A DNA stretch of 64,000 nt from Burkholderia sp. 9120 (GTDB taxonomy: Bacteria; Pseudomonadota; Gammaproteobacteria; Burkholderiales; Burkholderiaceae), in contig NZ_JQNA01000002.1 of NCBI RefSeq assembly GCF_000745015.1, positions 186,001 through 250,000 of the forward strand, in the 5' to 3' direction. A program made the position numbers and the translations under genes. Below the pieces are notes generated by a model. It was not told where the DNA came from, searched no databases, and saw only the letters and a program-made list of their open reading frames with translations. Positions 17,881 through 25,837 of this stretch are shown here, one piece after another (within the stretch, counting starts at the first letter, position 1; each line of letters starts with the position of its first letter).

Positions 17881-18744
17881 TTAATCTCCGGCTCGCAGCG
17901 TGCGCAACGTCTGTGCGAAGAAATCCTGAACCACGTCGACGACCTGCATGCCGTTGTGGGCGATATTGGCCAGCTCATCGAAACGCACGCGGACACCGGC
18001 GGCTTCGAACGACGCCTGCAGCGTGCGCAACCGTTCCGGACGCGTGGCGCCGGCGTCGTTGATACCCGGCAGGTACATCGCGCTGTCTTCGGGCACGGTG
18101 ATTTCCCAGGTCTCCAGATCCGCGCGGCCGACGATCATTTGCACCGGCACACGCTGCAACGCGGCCAGATCGAACGGCTTGCCGAAGTGGCGTTCGAAAC
18201 CGCCCAGGCCTAACCACCAGTCTTTCGTGTGATCGAGCACGGTGACGTTGCCCGGCGCACCGATCGACGCGGCCCACAGCCGCTCCGGGTGCGCGTACGC
18301 AAAGCGGTTCACGTACTGCCCGCCGCCCGAATAGCCGAACAGCGCGAACTGCTCGAAGCGTTTGCCATAACGTTCGCCCACTTCGCCGACCATGTCGAGC
18401 AGCACCTGGTCGTAACGGATATCGCCGTCGATCAAACGCTTGAAGCCATTGCGATCGCCGTCACCACGCACGCCCACCGGAAACAGCGGACACAGCACGA
18501 TGCAACGGTTCCAGCGGCCGAACGGCGCGAACGCGTCGCGGTATTGCGTGAACTGGCGGCCGGTGCCGTGCATCGCGACCACGAGTTGCACGTCGTTGCC
18601 GGGCGTCAGGACTTCGGGCGGCACGTACAGCACGTAAGGAAAGCGCGCGTCGTGGCGGCTGGCGTACACGGTGGTCGAACCCAGGTCGTATAGCGCCTGC
18701 GCTTTTTCATGACCGGGTGCGGAGCGCTTCTCTGCATCGAACAT
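17881..18744 (-). CDS. Alpha/beta hydrolase, esterase-like
   Basis: The 287-residue cytoplasmic protein has an oxyanion segment A-M-H-G-T-G, a nucleophile elbow F-G-Y-S-G-G-G-Q (Ser near residue 148) and candidate acid and His residues near the C-terminus (E-L-A-N-I-A-H-N-G). It resembles PHB-depolymerase/feruloyl-esterase-like folds but has no signal peptide. It is sandwiched between the C45-type hydrolase and the MHS transporter genes, which suggests breakdown of an imported ester or amide. Confidence 0.72.
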   Translation of the reverse strand: MFDAEKRSAPGHEKAQALYDLGSTTVYASRHDARFPYVLYVPPEVLTPGNDVQLVVAMHGTGRQFTQYRDAFAPFGRWNRCIVLCPLFPVGVRGDGDRNGFKRLIDGDIRYDQVLLDMVGEVGERYGKRFEQFALFGYSGGGQYVNRFAYAHPERLWAASIGAPGNVTVLDHTKDWWLGLGGFERHFGKPFDLAALQRVPVQMIVGRADLETWEITVPEDSAMYLPGINDAGATRPERLRTLQASFEAAGVRVRFDELANIAHNGMQVVDVVQDFFAQTLRTLRAGD

Positions 18745-18821
18745 CTGTCATTCCTCTCTGACGTTTTCAAATGTGGTTTTCAAATATGGCTTTCAAGCCG
18801 TGCCACGCCCACAGCCACCGC

Positions 18822-19958
18822 TCAAGCCACCTCGGCGAGCGGCTCGTGATGCAGGCTGTAGCGCGTGAAAACGCGATTGAGCGCGGGCATCGGCGCGACA
18901 TCCATTTCGCCCGCGGCCGGCTGCATGACGATCATCGCGACGGTCGCGGTCATCGTGTGGCGCGTGCCGGGACGCGGCGGACGACACACCGAATACGGCG
19001 TGCCGAACGCGTCGAACAGCGCGGCCTTGACGGCGTCGCGGTCCACCATCGGCGTGGCGTTCAGCAACTGACGCACGCGCCAGTCGCGGTAATAGCTGTC
19101 CGGCGAGCTCTCGCAACCGGTGTCCAGCAATTTGGTGCGCGCCACCGGGCTGACCCAGTGGTTCGCGTGCACGATCAACTGATCGTCGCCGGGATAGATC
19201 GGAAACGCCTCGTTCGGCGCGCATTCGAAATCGATGCCGAAGCCCTCGGCCATGCCGAGCATGATGTTGTTGGAACAGGATTTCGGCGTGGTGGCGATCA
19301 CCCGCAACGCGTTCGAAAACACCGGTTCTTCCAGCACGCGGCGACGCAGCAGCGACAGCGGCACGCCCATCTGCATGAAATCGCGCTCGGACTCCAGATA
19401 GTTCGCGGTGATCGACACGCCCGCCGCGTTGAGCCCGCTGCGCGCGAGGCCACCGGCTTCGACGAAGGTCAGGAAGTCGGGGCCGTCGTCGTTGCGCACG
19501 CGCAAGACGATGCCGGTATCGACGCAGTCGGCCTTCCAGTCCCAGTTTTGCGCATGGATCAATTGCCCGTTCGACGACCGCGACGGCAGCACCAGCACGC
19601 CCGTGCAACCGTCTTCGTCGTCGGCTTGCAGCGCCATTTCGGCGCGCGCTTTGGCCAGCACCTCGGTGCGGGCGTTGATCATCACGATGTCTTCGAACGG
19701 CACGTCCGCGCCTTCGGCGATGCCGCGCATCTCGTCCAGATAGGCCGGCTGGAAGTCGCCGATCACCTGTTCGAGCGAGCGGATCAGCGCCGTCTGCGAC
19801 GCCTCGCTATAGCCGAGATTGCGCAACGTCTGACCGTAACGGGACGCGCTCAGGCGCACCCGCACCGCGGCCGCGCGGCCGTATTGCACCCCGCGCTCGT
19901 GCGGCTTGCCGGACACGCTGATAAAAGGAAATTGCGAAAACGCTTGGGTTTGCGACAT
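18822..19958 (-). CDS. C45-family (acyl-CoA:6-APA acyltransferase-like) autoproteolytic hydrolase
   Basis: ATG 19958 has GAGGAG 7 nt upstream and yields 378 residues. The sequence contains the maturation site D-G-C-T-G with Cys118. In the isopenicillin-N acyltransferase/C45 family, the Gly-Cys bond is self-cleaved so that Cys becomes the N-terminal nucleophile. Further family marks are Q-N-W-D-W downstream of it and E-A-G-G-L-A-R-S-G-L-N. Likely activity is amide hydrolysis or acyl transfer on an N-acyl compound. The genes for an esterase and an MHS transporter follow, and a LysR gene diverges from it. Confidence 0.8.
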   Translation of the reverse strand: MSQTQAFSQFPFISVSGKPHERGVQYGRAAAVRVRLSASRYGQTLRNLGYSEASQTALIRSLEQVIGDFQPAYLDEMRGIAEGADVPFEDIVMINARTEVLAKARAEMALQADDEDGCTGVLVLPSRSSNGQLIHAQNWDWKADCVDTGIVLRVRNDDGPDFLTFVEAGGLARSGLNAAGVSITANYLESERDFMQMGVPLSLLRRRVLEEPVFSNALRVIATTPKSCSNNIMLGMAEGFGIDFECAPNEAFPIYPGDDQLIVHANHWVSPVARTKLLDTGCESSPDSYYRDWRVRQLLNATPMVDRDAVKAALFDAFGTPYSVCRPPRPGTRHTMTATVAMIVMQPAAGEMDVAPMPALNRVFTRYSLHHEPLAEVA

Positions 19959-20198
19959 GTTGGGACTCCTCGCCCTGGCTGCGAGCGACGCCGCCACGCG
20001 GCCTGCGGCCTTGCGCTGACGACATCGACTGGATGGCTGACCCAACGATTTTCACGAGCCGTAAATAAAATAAAAAGCGTTATTTTCTTTACCGAAAGGA
20101 AAGAATTTTTTTCGTTTCGTGCGATCATGCAGCGTAGGCCGATGAGGGAAATTCGTGCGCCGAACGCACGTCCAGAAGGCTGTTGAGGAGAATTCGGC
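19959..20198. promoter_or_regulatory. Divergent promoter region between the C45 hydrolase and LysR genes
   Basis: A strongly AT-rich stretch at 20062-20121 contains the imperfect dyad TTCTTT-N9-AAAGAA (around 20077-20097), a plausible LysR-type operator. Both flanking genes have good Shine-Dalgarno sequences at the ends of this region. Exact promoter elements are not assigned. Confidence 0.4.
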
Positions 20199-21077
20199 AT
20201 GAGTGAAATTCGAATGCTGCGCACGTTTCTCGCCATCGAGAAGCACGGCACGATGGCGGCCGCCGCCGACCGCATCGCGCTCACGCACGCGGCGGTGGGT
20301 GCGCAGATGCGCACGCTGGAGCGCGTGTGCGAACGTCAACTGTTCGACCGCAGCGGGCGCAGCATCCAGTTGAACGACGCCGGCCGTTCGATCATCGAGC
20401 AGGCACGCGCGGTCGTGGCCGCGTACGACTCGCTATTGCGCGGCGTCGCGGACGAGCTCAGCGTGGAAGGCTCGATCACGATCGGCTCGACGGTGTCGTC
20501 AATGGGCTTTCTGGCGGCCAACGTGATCCGCCTGAAGGTCTCGTATCCGCGTTTGAACGTGCGCCTCGCGCACGGCGACAGCGCCCAACTCGGGCGCCAG
20601 GTGCGGGCGGGGGAAATCGATGCGGCGGTGATCGTCAGCGAACCGCGCGTGACCACCTTGCCCGAGTTATGGGAGCGTCTTTACGATGAGCCGCTGGTGT
20701 TGCTGGTCAATCCGGCGAGCGCGCCGGCCGACGCGACTGTGAGCGCGCTGCTCAAGCGTTTGCCGTTTATCGGCTTCGAGACGTCGTCGCTGACCGGCTC
20801 GCATGTCACGAGTCTGCTTCGGCGCTTGCGCGCCGACGTCAAGCCGATTCTGGAAATGAATTCGATCGCCGCGATTGCCGACCTGGTGCGGCAGAACGTG
20901 GGCGTGTCGATCGTGCCGCGTCTGCGGCATGCCGCGTGGGACGACGATCCGTTGTTGTCGGTCAGGCCGATTCCCGGCACGGCGTGGCGCCGGCACATCG
21001 GCTGGTATGAGTTTGGGCGGCAGCCGCTGGCCACCGCGATCGTCAAGAACCAGTTGCTCGCGGCGCTGGCGGAGTGA
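20199..21077 (+). CDS. LysR-family transcriptional regulator
   Basis: The 292-residue protein has the LysR N-terminal helix-turn-helix (F-L-A-I-E-K-H-G-T-M-A-A-A-A through L-F-D-R-S-G-R) and a periplasmic-binding-like effector domain (~90-290). ATG 20199 follows GAGGAG. It diverges from the C45 hydrolase-esterase-MHS operon and is the likely regulator of it. The inducer is unknown. Confidence 0.88.
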   Translation: MSEIRMLRTFLAIEKHGTMAAAADRIALTHAAVGAQMRTLERVCERQLFDRSGRSIQLNDAGRSIIEQARAVVAAYDSLLRGVADELSVEGSITIGSTVSSMGFLAANVIRLKVSYPRLNVRLAHGDSAQLGRQVRAGEIDAAVIVSEPRVTTLPELWERLYDEPLVLLVNPASAPADATVSALLKRLPFIGFETSSLTGSHVTSLLRRLRADVKPILEMNSIAAIADLVRQNVGVSIVPRLRHAAWDDDPLLSVRPIPGTAWRRHIGWYEFGRQPLATAIVKNQLLAALAE

Positions 21078-21137
21078 GGGTGCGTCGTTATCCGTGCGCC
21101 GTAACGCGCTCCGCCTCCCGCTCAACAGCCCATCAAC

Positions 21138-21893
21138 TCAGAACGATTCGTTGAACGGCCGCAGATCGATTTCCTGCGACCACGCCGTGCGCCCCTGCTG
21201 ATGCAGATGCCAATAAGCGTCGGCGATCTCGTCGGGGTTCAGCAGGCCGTCTGCGCCGCGCTCGGCCACCCGCTGCGGCGCGGACGTACGCAGACGTTCG
21301 CCGTCGATCCCGCCGTCCACCACCACATGCGCCACGTGAATATTGCGTGGACCGAACTCGCGCGCGAGACTTTGCGTGAGCGAACGCAGACCGGCTTTCG
21401 CGGACGCGAATGCGGCAAACGGCGGCCGACCGCGCAGCGCCGCCGTCGCGCCGGTGAACAGCAACGAACCGTGACCGGCCGCGAGCAAAGGCTCCAGGGC
21501 CGCGCGGGCAAACAGAAAGCCGCCTAACGTCGTGACGCGCCAGGCCGCCTCGAACTGCTCCGCGCTGAGTTCGAGCGTCGGCGCACGAGTCGCGCCGGCC
21601 GCGTTGAAAATCGCGACTTCGAGCGTGCCTTGTGCCGCGAGTTGCTGTGCGATCGCATTCAGATCACGCTCGCTGGTGACGTCGCCGGGAAACGCCTGCG
21701 CTTGACCGCCAGCCGCACGAATCTCGTCGACGACGATCGCCAGACGCTCATGCGAGCGGCCCGTTATCGCCACACTGAAACCTTCGCGCGCAAATCGACG
21801 GGCCAAAGCAGCGCCGAGTCCGGCGCTCGCCCCCACGCCAGCGATCCACGCAAGACGCGCAGGCGCCGGGTTCGATACGACCGTTTCACTCAT
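21138..21893 (-). CDS. Short-chain dehydrogenase/reductase
   Basis: The 251-residue SDR has a cofactor motif G-V-G-A-S-A-G-L-G, N-A-A-G near residue 90 and catalytic region residues S/T and K (F-A-S-A-K-A-G). The usual Tyr of Y-x3-K is replaced by Phe (F-x-x-F-A-S-A-K), so it is an atypical SDR. ATG 21893 follows GGAG. A second ATG at 21905 would add four residues. It converges on the LysR gene, and no pathway is evident. Confidence 0.75.
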   Translation of the reverse strand: MSETVVSNPAPARLAWIAGVGASAGLGAALARRFAREGFSVAITGRSHERLAIVVDEIRAAGGQAQAFPGDVTSERDLNAIAQQLAAQGTLEVAIFNAAGATRAPTLELSAEQFEAAWRVTTLGGFLFARAALEPLLAAGHGSLLFTGATAALRGRPPFAAFASAKAGLRSLTQSLAREFGPRNIHVAHVVVDGGIDGERLRTSAPQRVAERGADGLLNPDEIADAYWHLHQQGRTAWSQEIDLRPFNESF

Positions 21894-22149
21894 GGTGTTC
21901 TCCATTGAGGCGCTTTGACAGAGGGACGCATGAATGCGCAGAGGCGAAGCTGACGCGACATCTGCACACGCCACCGACCCGAGGAAGATCGCGCCAGTGT
22001 AATCGCGCTGCGCCGAGCTTGCTGGCGCGCTAACGGCGCGGTGCTCGCGTGACGTTAGCGGCGCGCCGTGTCGACGCGCGTTGTCGGGCAAGACTGCTGT
22101 TTCACGCAAGACCACGCGCCGTTTGTCGCGTCAGCGTCAGGCTGTCAGG

Positions 22150-23184
22150 TCACGCAGCACGCCATTTCGCATCCGACACGATCAGCTTCTTCGGAATCAG
22201 CTTCAGCTCGCTAAACGTATCGGCAATCTGCTGCTGATAATCGAGCGTCGCGGCATCGATAGGTTGCACGCCAAAACTGCTGCGATTCAAGGCCAGTTCG
22301 AGCGTCGGCGCGTCGAGTCCGACGAGCGGCGACAACTGGCTCGCCACCGCCGGAATATGATCGCGGCTCCACTTGTCGACCTGATCGAGTTCGGCCAGCA
22401 ATTCGCGTAGCAACTGCGGCTGCGTATCGGCGAATTTGCGCGCGGCGACGTAGTACTGCGTGTTGCGCACCAGACCTTCGCCATTGACGATCACGCGCGC
22501 GTTGGCCTGCTTTTCCACTGCGGCGAGATACGGGTCCCAGATCACCCAGGCGTCGATACTGTTCTGCACGAAGGCGGCGCGCGCGTCGGCCGGCGTCAGA
22601 TAGACCGGCTGAATGTCGGTGTACGACAAGCCGGCTTGCTGCAGGGCCTTGACCAGCAAAAAGTGTACGTTCGAGCCGCGGTTCAGCGCGACCTTCTTGC
22701 CGCGCAATGCCGCGACCGAGCGAATCGGCGAGTCGTGCGGCACGACGATCGCCTCGGCCTTCGGCGCGGGCGGCTCATTGCCGAGGTAGACGAAGTCGAC
22801 GCCGGCGGCCTGCGCGAAGATCGGTGGCGTTTCGCCCACCGTGCCCACATCCACGGCGCCCGCGTTCAAGCCTTCGAGAAGCTGCGGACCCGCGGGGAAT
22901 TCGAGCCACTGCACCGACACGCCCTGCGCGGCGAGGCGTTTTTCCAGCGTGCCGCGCGCTTTGAGCACCACGAAGTTGCCGTATTTCTGAAAGCCGATGC
23001 GCAAGGTTTTGCCATTGGACGGCGCTTGCGCCCGCGCCTGCTGCGAGGGCAACAGCGTGCCCGCGGCGAAACTCGCCACGCCGGCCGCGGCGGCCTTCAG
23101 CAGCGTGCGCCGACGCGGGTCGCTCAGCTCGTTCAGATCGGTGAGGGCCAGGGTATCAGGGTGGAACGGGTCGCGGGATGTCAT
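22150..23184 (-). CDS. SsuA-like sulfonate-binding protein, Tat-type signal
   Basis: The 344-residue protein starts at ATG 23184. An N-terminal R-R-R-T-L-L-K motif followed by a hydrophobic Ala-rich stretch (~25-50) suggests twin-arginine export. The mature part is a NitT/TauT/SsuA-type binding protein with I-G-F-Q-K-Y-G-N, V-G-E-T-P-P and A-W-V-I-W-D-P-Y, all typical of SsuA. No permease or ATPase of this family is in the window. A palindrome lies upstream of the start. It probably scavenges aliphatic sulfonates under sulfur limitation. Confidence 0.85.
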   Translation of the reverse strand: MTSRDPFHPDTLALTDLNELSDPRRRTLLKAAAAGVASFAAGTLLPSQQARAQAPSNGKTLRIGFQKYGNFVVLKARGTLEKRLAAQGVSVQWLEFPAGPQLLEGLNAGAVDVGTVGETPPIFAQAAGVDFVYLGNEPPAPKAEAIVVPHDSPIRSVAALRGKKVALNRGSNVHFLLVKALQQAGLSYTDIQPVYLTPADARAAFVQNSIDAWVIWDPYLAAVEKQANARVIVNGEGLVRNTQYYVAARKFADTQPQLLRELLAELDQVDKWSRDHIPAVASQLSPLVGLDAPTLELALNRSSFGVQPIDAATLDYQQQIADTFSELKLIPKKLIVSDAKWRAA

Positions 23185-23260
23185 ACGTTTGCCAGGTAGA
23201 GAGGTGGACGCTAAATCGTTGAAGTTAGCGGCTCGCACCGTGCCGGGCAACCAAGCAAAG

Positions 23261-23276
23261 TTCATAAGGTTATGAA
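23261..23276. promoter_or_regulatory. Palindrome TTCATAA-GG-TTATGAA, possible CysB/SsuR operator
   Basis: A perfect 7-2-7 inverted repeat lies 77 bp upstream of the SsuA-like start. Outer CAACC/GGTTG segments extend the symmetry. Its ATAA/TTAT halves resemble LysR-type (CysB, SsuR) sites that control sulfonate genes. Direction is toward the minus-strand gene. Confidence 0.5.
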
Positions 23277-23371
23277 CGGTTGCCGCCCTGCCCGGTTGAG
23301 CCCGGCGTACCCGGGCAGTTACGTCTGCGACCAGCCGGACAGTACGCGCATGCGTCTCACGAGCGGTCCGT

Positions 23372-24352
23372 TCATCGTGGCGCGCCGGCCGCCACCGCTT
23401 GCACGACGCTACGTGCAAAGGAAGGCGTGAGTTCATGCACCACCGCTGGACTCGTGCCTTCGTTGCGCGACACGGCCTGCGTGACATGCGAACCCGGCGC
23501 GACGTCCTGTGTGAGCCACACATTGCCGCCGATCACCGAGCCGCGGCCGAGCGTGACGCGGCCGAGAATGGTGGCGCCCGCATAGATCACGACATCGTCC
23601 TCGACGATCGGATGACGCGCGTGGCCTTTCGTCAGATGCCCTTGCCCGTCGCGTGGAAAACGCTTCGCGCCCAGCGTAACCGCCTGATACAAGCGCACCC
23701 GCTCGCCGATGATGGCCGTCTCGCCGATCACCACACCCGTTCCATGATCGATGAAGAAGCCCGCGCCGATCCGCGCGCCTGGATGAATGTCGATACCGGT
23801 CTGCGCATGCGCATGTTCGGCGACGATACGCGCCAGCAGCGGCAAGCCCAGGCCATACAGTTCATGCGCGAGCCGATGGTGGATCATCGCCAGCACGCCG
23901 GGATAGCACAGCAGGACTTCGTCGACGCTGCCCGCGGCGGGATCGCCGTGATAGGCCGCCAGCACGTCGCTGTCGAGCAGACTACGGATCGCCGGCAGAC
24001 GCGCCGCGAACGCGCGCACGGCGACGCCGGCCTGCGCCTCGATCACCGCTGCGGGCGGCGGGTCGTGACGGCTGCGGTAGTGCAGTTCCAGCCTTGCCTG
24101 ACTCAACAGCCCATGCAGCGCGGCGTCGAGCGCGTGACCGACATAGAAATTCTCGCTTTCCTGGCGCAGATCGGGCGGCCCGAGCCGCATTGGAAACAGC
24201 ACGCCCTTGAGCGTATCGATGATTTGCGCGAGCGCTTCACGCCCCGGCAATTCGCGCCCGCCGGGTTCGAGCGAGCGCTTCTGCACTTCACGCCATTGCT
24301 GGCGGACCGTCTGCAACGCGAGGACGATCTCGTCGACATCAAACACAGCCAC
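23372..24352 (-). CDS. cysE: Serine O-acetyltransferase (CysE/EpsC-like)
   Basis: The GTG start at 24352 follows GGGGAG and gives 326 residues. The N-terminal half is helical. The C-terminal half is a left-handed beta-helix of hexapeptide repeats with the serine acetyltransferase signature I-D-I-H-P-G-A-R-I-G and F-I-D-H-G-T-G-V-V-I-G-E-T. It makes O-acetylserine, the carbon acceptor for sulfide in cysteine synthesis. Lying between two SsuA-like genes, it links sulfonate scavenging to cysteine formation. The length fits the longer EpsC/SAT subtype. Confidence 0.85.
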   Translation of the reverse strand: MAVFDVDEIVLALQTVRQQWREVQKRSLEPGGRELPGREALAQIIDTLKGVLFPMRLGPPDLRQESENFYVGHALDAALHGLLSQARLELHYRSRHDPPPAAVIEAQAGVAVRAFAARLPAIRSLLDSDVLAAYHGDPAAGSVDEVLLCYPGVLAMIHHRLAHELYGLGLPLLARIVAEHAHAQTGIDIHPGARIGAGFFIDHGTGVVIGETAIIGERVRLYQAVTLGAKRFPRDGQGHLTKGHARHPIVEDDVVIYAGATILGRVTLGRGSVIGGNVWLTQDVAPGSHVTQAVSRNEGTSPAVVHELTPSFARSVVQAVAAGAPR

Positions 24353-24558
24353 AGCGATTACTCCCCGTAAAGTGCGACGTGGACCTTAAGGACGCTTCAG
24401 TCCTGAACCCACGGCAGCCTGTGGACGCGCCGTTCGTTCCCGGCGCCGCGGCGAAAGCAACCGCCTATCGCCATCAGGAGACACTATGCGAGAGACCCCG
24501 CCGCAGCCGAACCAATTTATTGTGATTTCTAAAGAAGCATCGGTTTGGTCGCTGCGGC

Positions 24559-25617
24559 CTAATTGGTCGACGCCGTTGTCGCCGTCGTCGATGCCGAAGC
24601 GGCTTCGGCCCGCTTCGTGCTGAAATTCCAGCGCAACGCCGTCGCCGTGTCGACCGGTGCGGGCAGCAAACCCGCGCGATAGAACGTGTCGGCGATCTTC
24701 TGCTGCTCGCCGAAATTTTTTGTATCCACAGCGCGTACCGCATAGCTGCGGCGACCGTTGGCGCGCTCGATCGTCGCCGCATCGAGTCCCCAGATCGGCG
24801 CAAGCAGTTTCGCCGCGTCGTCCGGATGCGCGCGCACCCAGTCGCCCGCCGCCGTCAGTTGCGCGAACACCGTGGCGACAACGTCCGGATGCGCCGCAGC
24901 GAAACTGCTCGACGCCAGGTAGTAGCGTTGATACGAAGCGAGCCCTTCGCCGTTGGCGAGAATGCGGACGTCCGGCGCTTTATCGACCGACGCGACATAC
25001 GGGTCCCAGGTGATCCAGGCGTCCACGCTGCCGCGCTCGAACGCGGCGCGTCCATCGGCCGGCGTCAGATAGCTGATGCGCACGTCCGCCGGTGCGAGGC
25101 CGGCTTTGGCGAGCGCGGCGAGTAGCAGATAGTGGCTGCCTGCGGCCTTGGTCACCGCGATACGCTGGCCCTTCAGATCCGCCAGCGTATGCAGCGGCCC
25201 GTCGCGTTTCACGATGATGGCCTGCGCGCCGGGCGACGGCGCTTCCTGCGCGACATACACGAACCGGGCATGCGCGGCCTGCGCGAACACCGGCACCGTA
25301 TCGGCCACGTCGGCGCTGAAGTCGACCGCGTCGGCGTTGAGCGCTTCGGTCAACGGCAAGCCGCTGGCGAACTCGTTCCACGTAATGGTCACGCCTAGCG
25401 GCGCCAATGCCTGTTCGAGCGAGCCGCGCGCTTTGAGGATGGTGATGAGCGTCGAGGACTTCTGATAGCCGATGCGCAGTTTCACCGGCGCGGCAATGGG
25501 TTTAACGGTCTGCGCGTGGGCGGCGCTCATGGTCATGCTCATGCTCATGCTCACGCTCACGGCGAACAGCGAGGCCAAGGCCGCGCGGGCAAGCGAACGA
25601 AAAATGGAGAGGGTCAC
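24559..25617 (-). CDS. Second SsuA-like sulfonate-binding protein
   Basis: The 352-residue protein from GTG 25617 has a Sec signal peptide with an odd V-S-V-S-M-S-M-S-M-T-M-S run (hexamer repeat in DNA) ending at A-H-A-Q. The mature part contains I-G-Y-Q-K-S-S-T, A-D-T-V-P-V-F and A-W-I-T-W-D-P-Y, as in SsuA. The C-terminal ~15 residues are Ala/Ser/Thr-rich. It shares an upstream region with the divergent SfnB-like gene. Like the first copy, it lacks a permease/ATPase partner here. Confidence 0.83.
   Translation of the reverse strand: MTLSIFRSLARAALASLFAVSVSMSMSMTMSAAHAQTVKPIAAPVKLRIGYQKSSTLITILKARGSLEQALAPLGVTITWNEFASGLPLTEALNADAVDFSADVADTVPVFAQAAHARFVYVAQEAPSPGAQAIIVKRDGPLHTLADLKGQRIAVTKAAGSHYLLLAALAKAGLAPADVRISYLTPADGRAAFERGSVDAWITWDPYVASVDKAPDVRILANGEGLASYQRYYLASSSFAAAHPDVVATVFAQLTAAGDWVRAHPDDAAKLLAPIWGLDAATIERANGRRSYAVRAVDTKNFGEQQKIADTFYRAGLLPAPVDTATALRWNFSTKRAEAASASTTATTASTN
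25525..25560. repeat. Six-unit hexanucleotide repeat inside a signal-peptide coding region
   Basis: Units GCTCAT, GGTCAT, GCTCAT, GCTCAT, GCTCAC, GCTCAC run without interruption. On the minus strand they encode alternating Met/Val and Ser/Thr in the signal peptide of the SsuA-like protein. Gain or loss of a unit keeps the frame. Confidence 0.75.
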
Positions 25618-25837
25618 GGCGCGAATATCCAGTCAGTGTCTACGACGAAACTCCGATCCTAACAACGCCGGATCGCCCGGATAAACGAGCGTTTTAACTA
25701 TGCTTAGCAGGTACGCGGATAACGGCGAGGATCAACGTCGCGTATCGGATCGAGATATTCATATGGCGTTTCGTTGTTTGTTCATTCCGCTCGCCATGCT
25801 TATGTTTACGCGTTGCCACGACCCTCCTTCGCTCAGC

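Noticed and set aside
22028..22060. CGCTAACG/CGTTAGCG stem as a terminator after the SsuA-like gene
   Set aside because: The loop is 17 nt, there is no T-run, and the position is also consistent with chance in GC-rich DNA.
24486..24623. 45-codon ORF with GGAG upstream, antisense to the end of the second SsuA-like gene
   Set aside because: Half of it overlaps the real gene on the other strand and its sequence has no signal peptide or motif. The good ribosome site could be chance.
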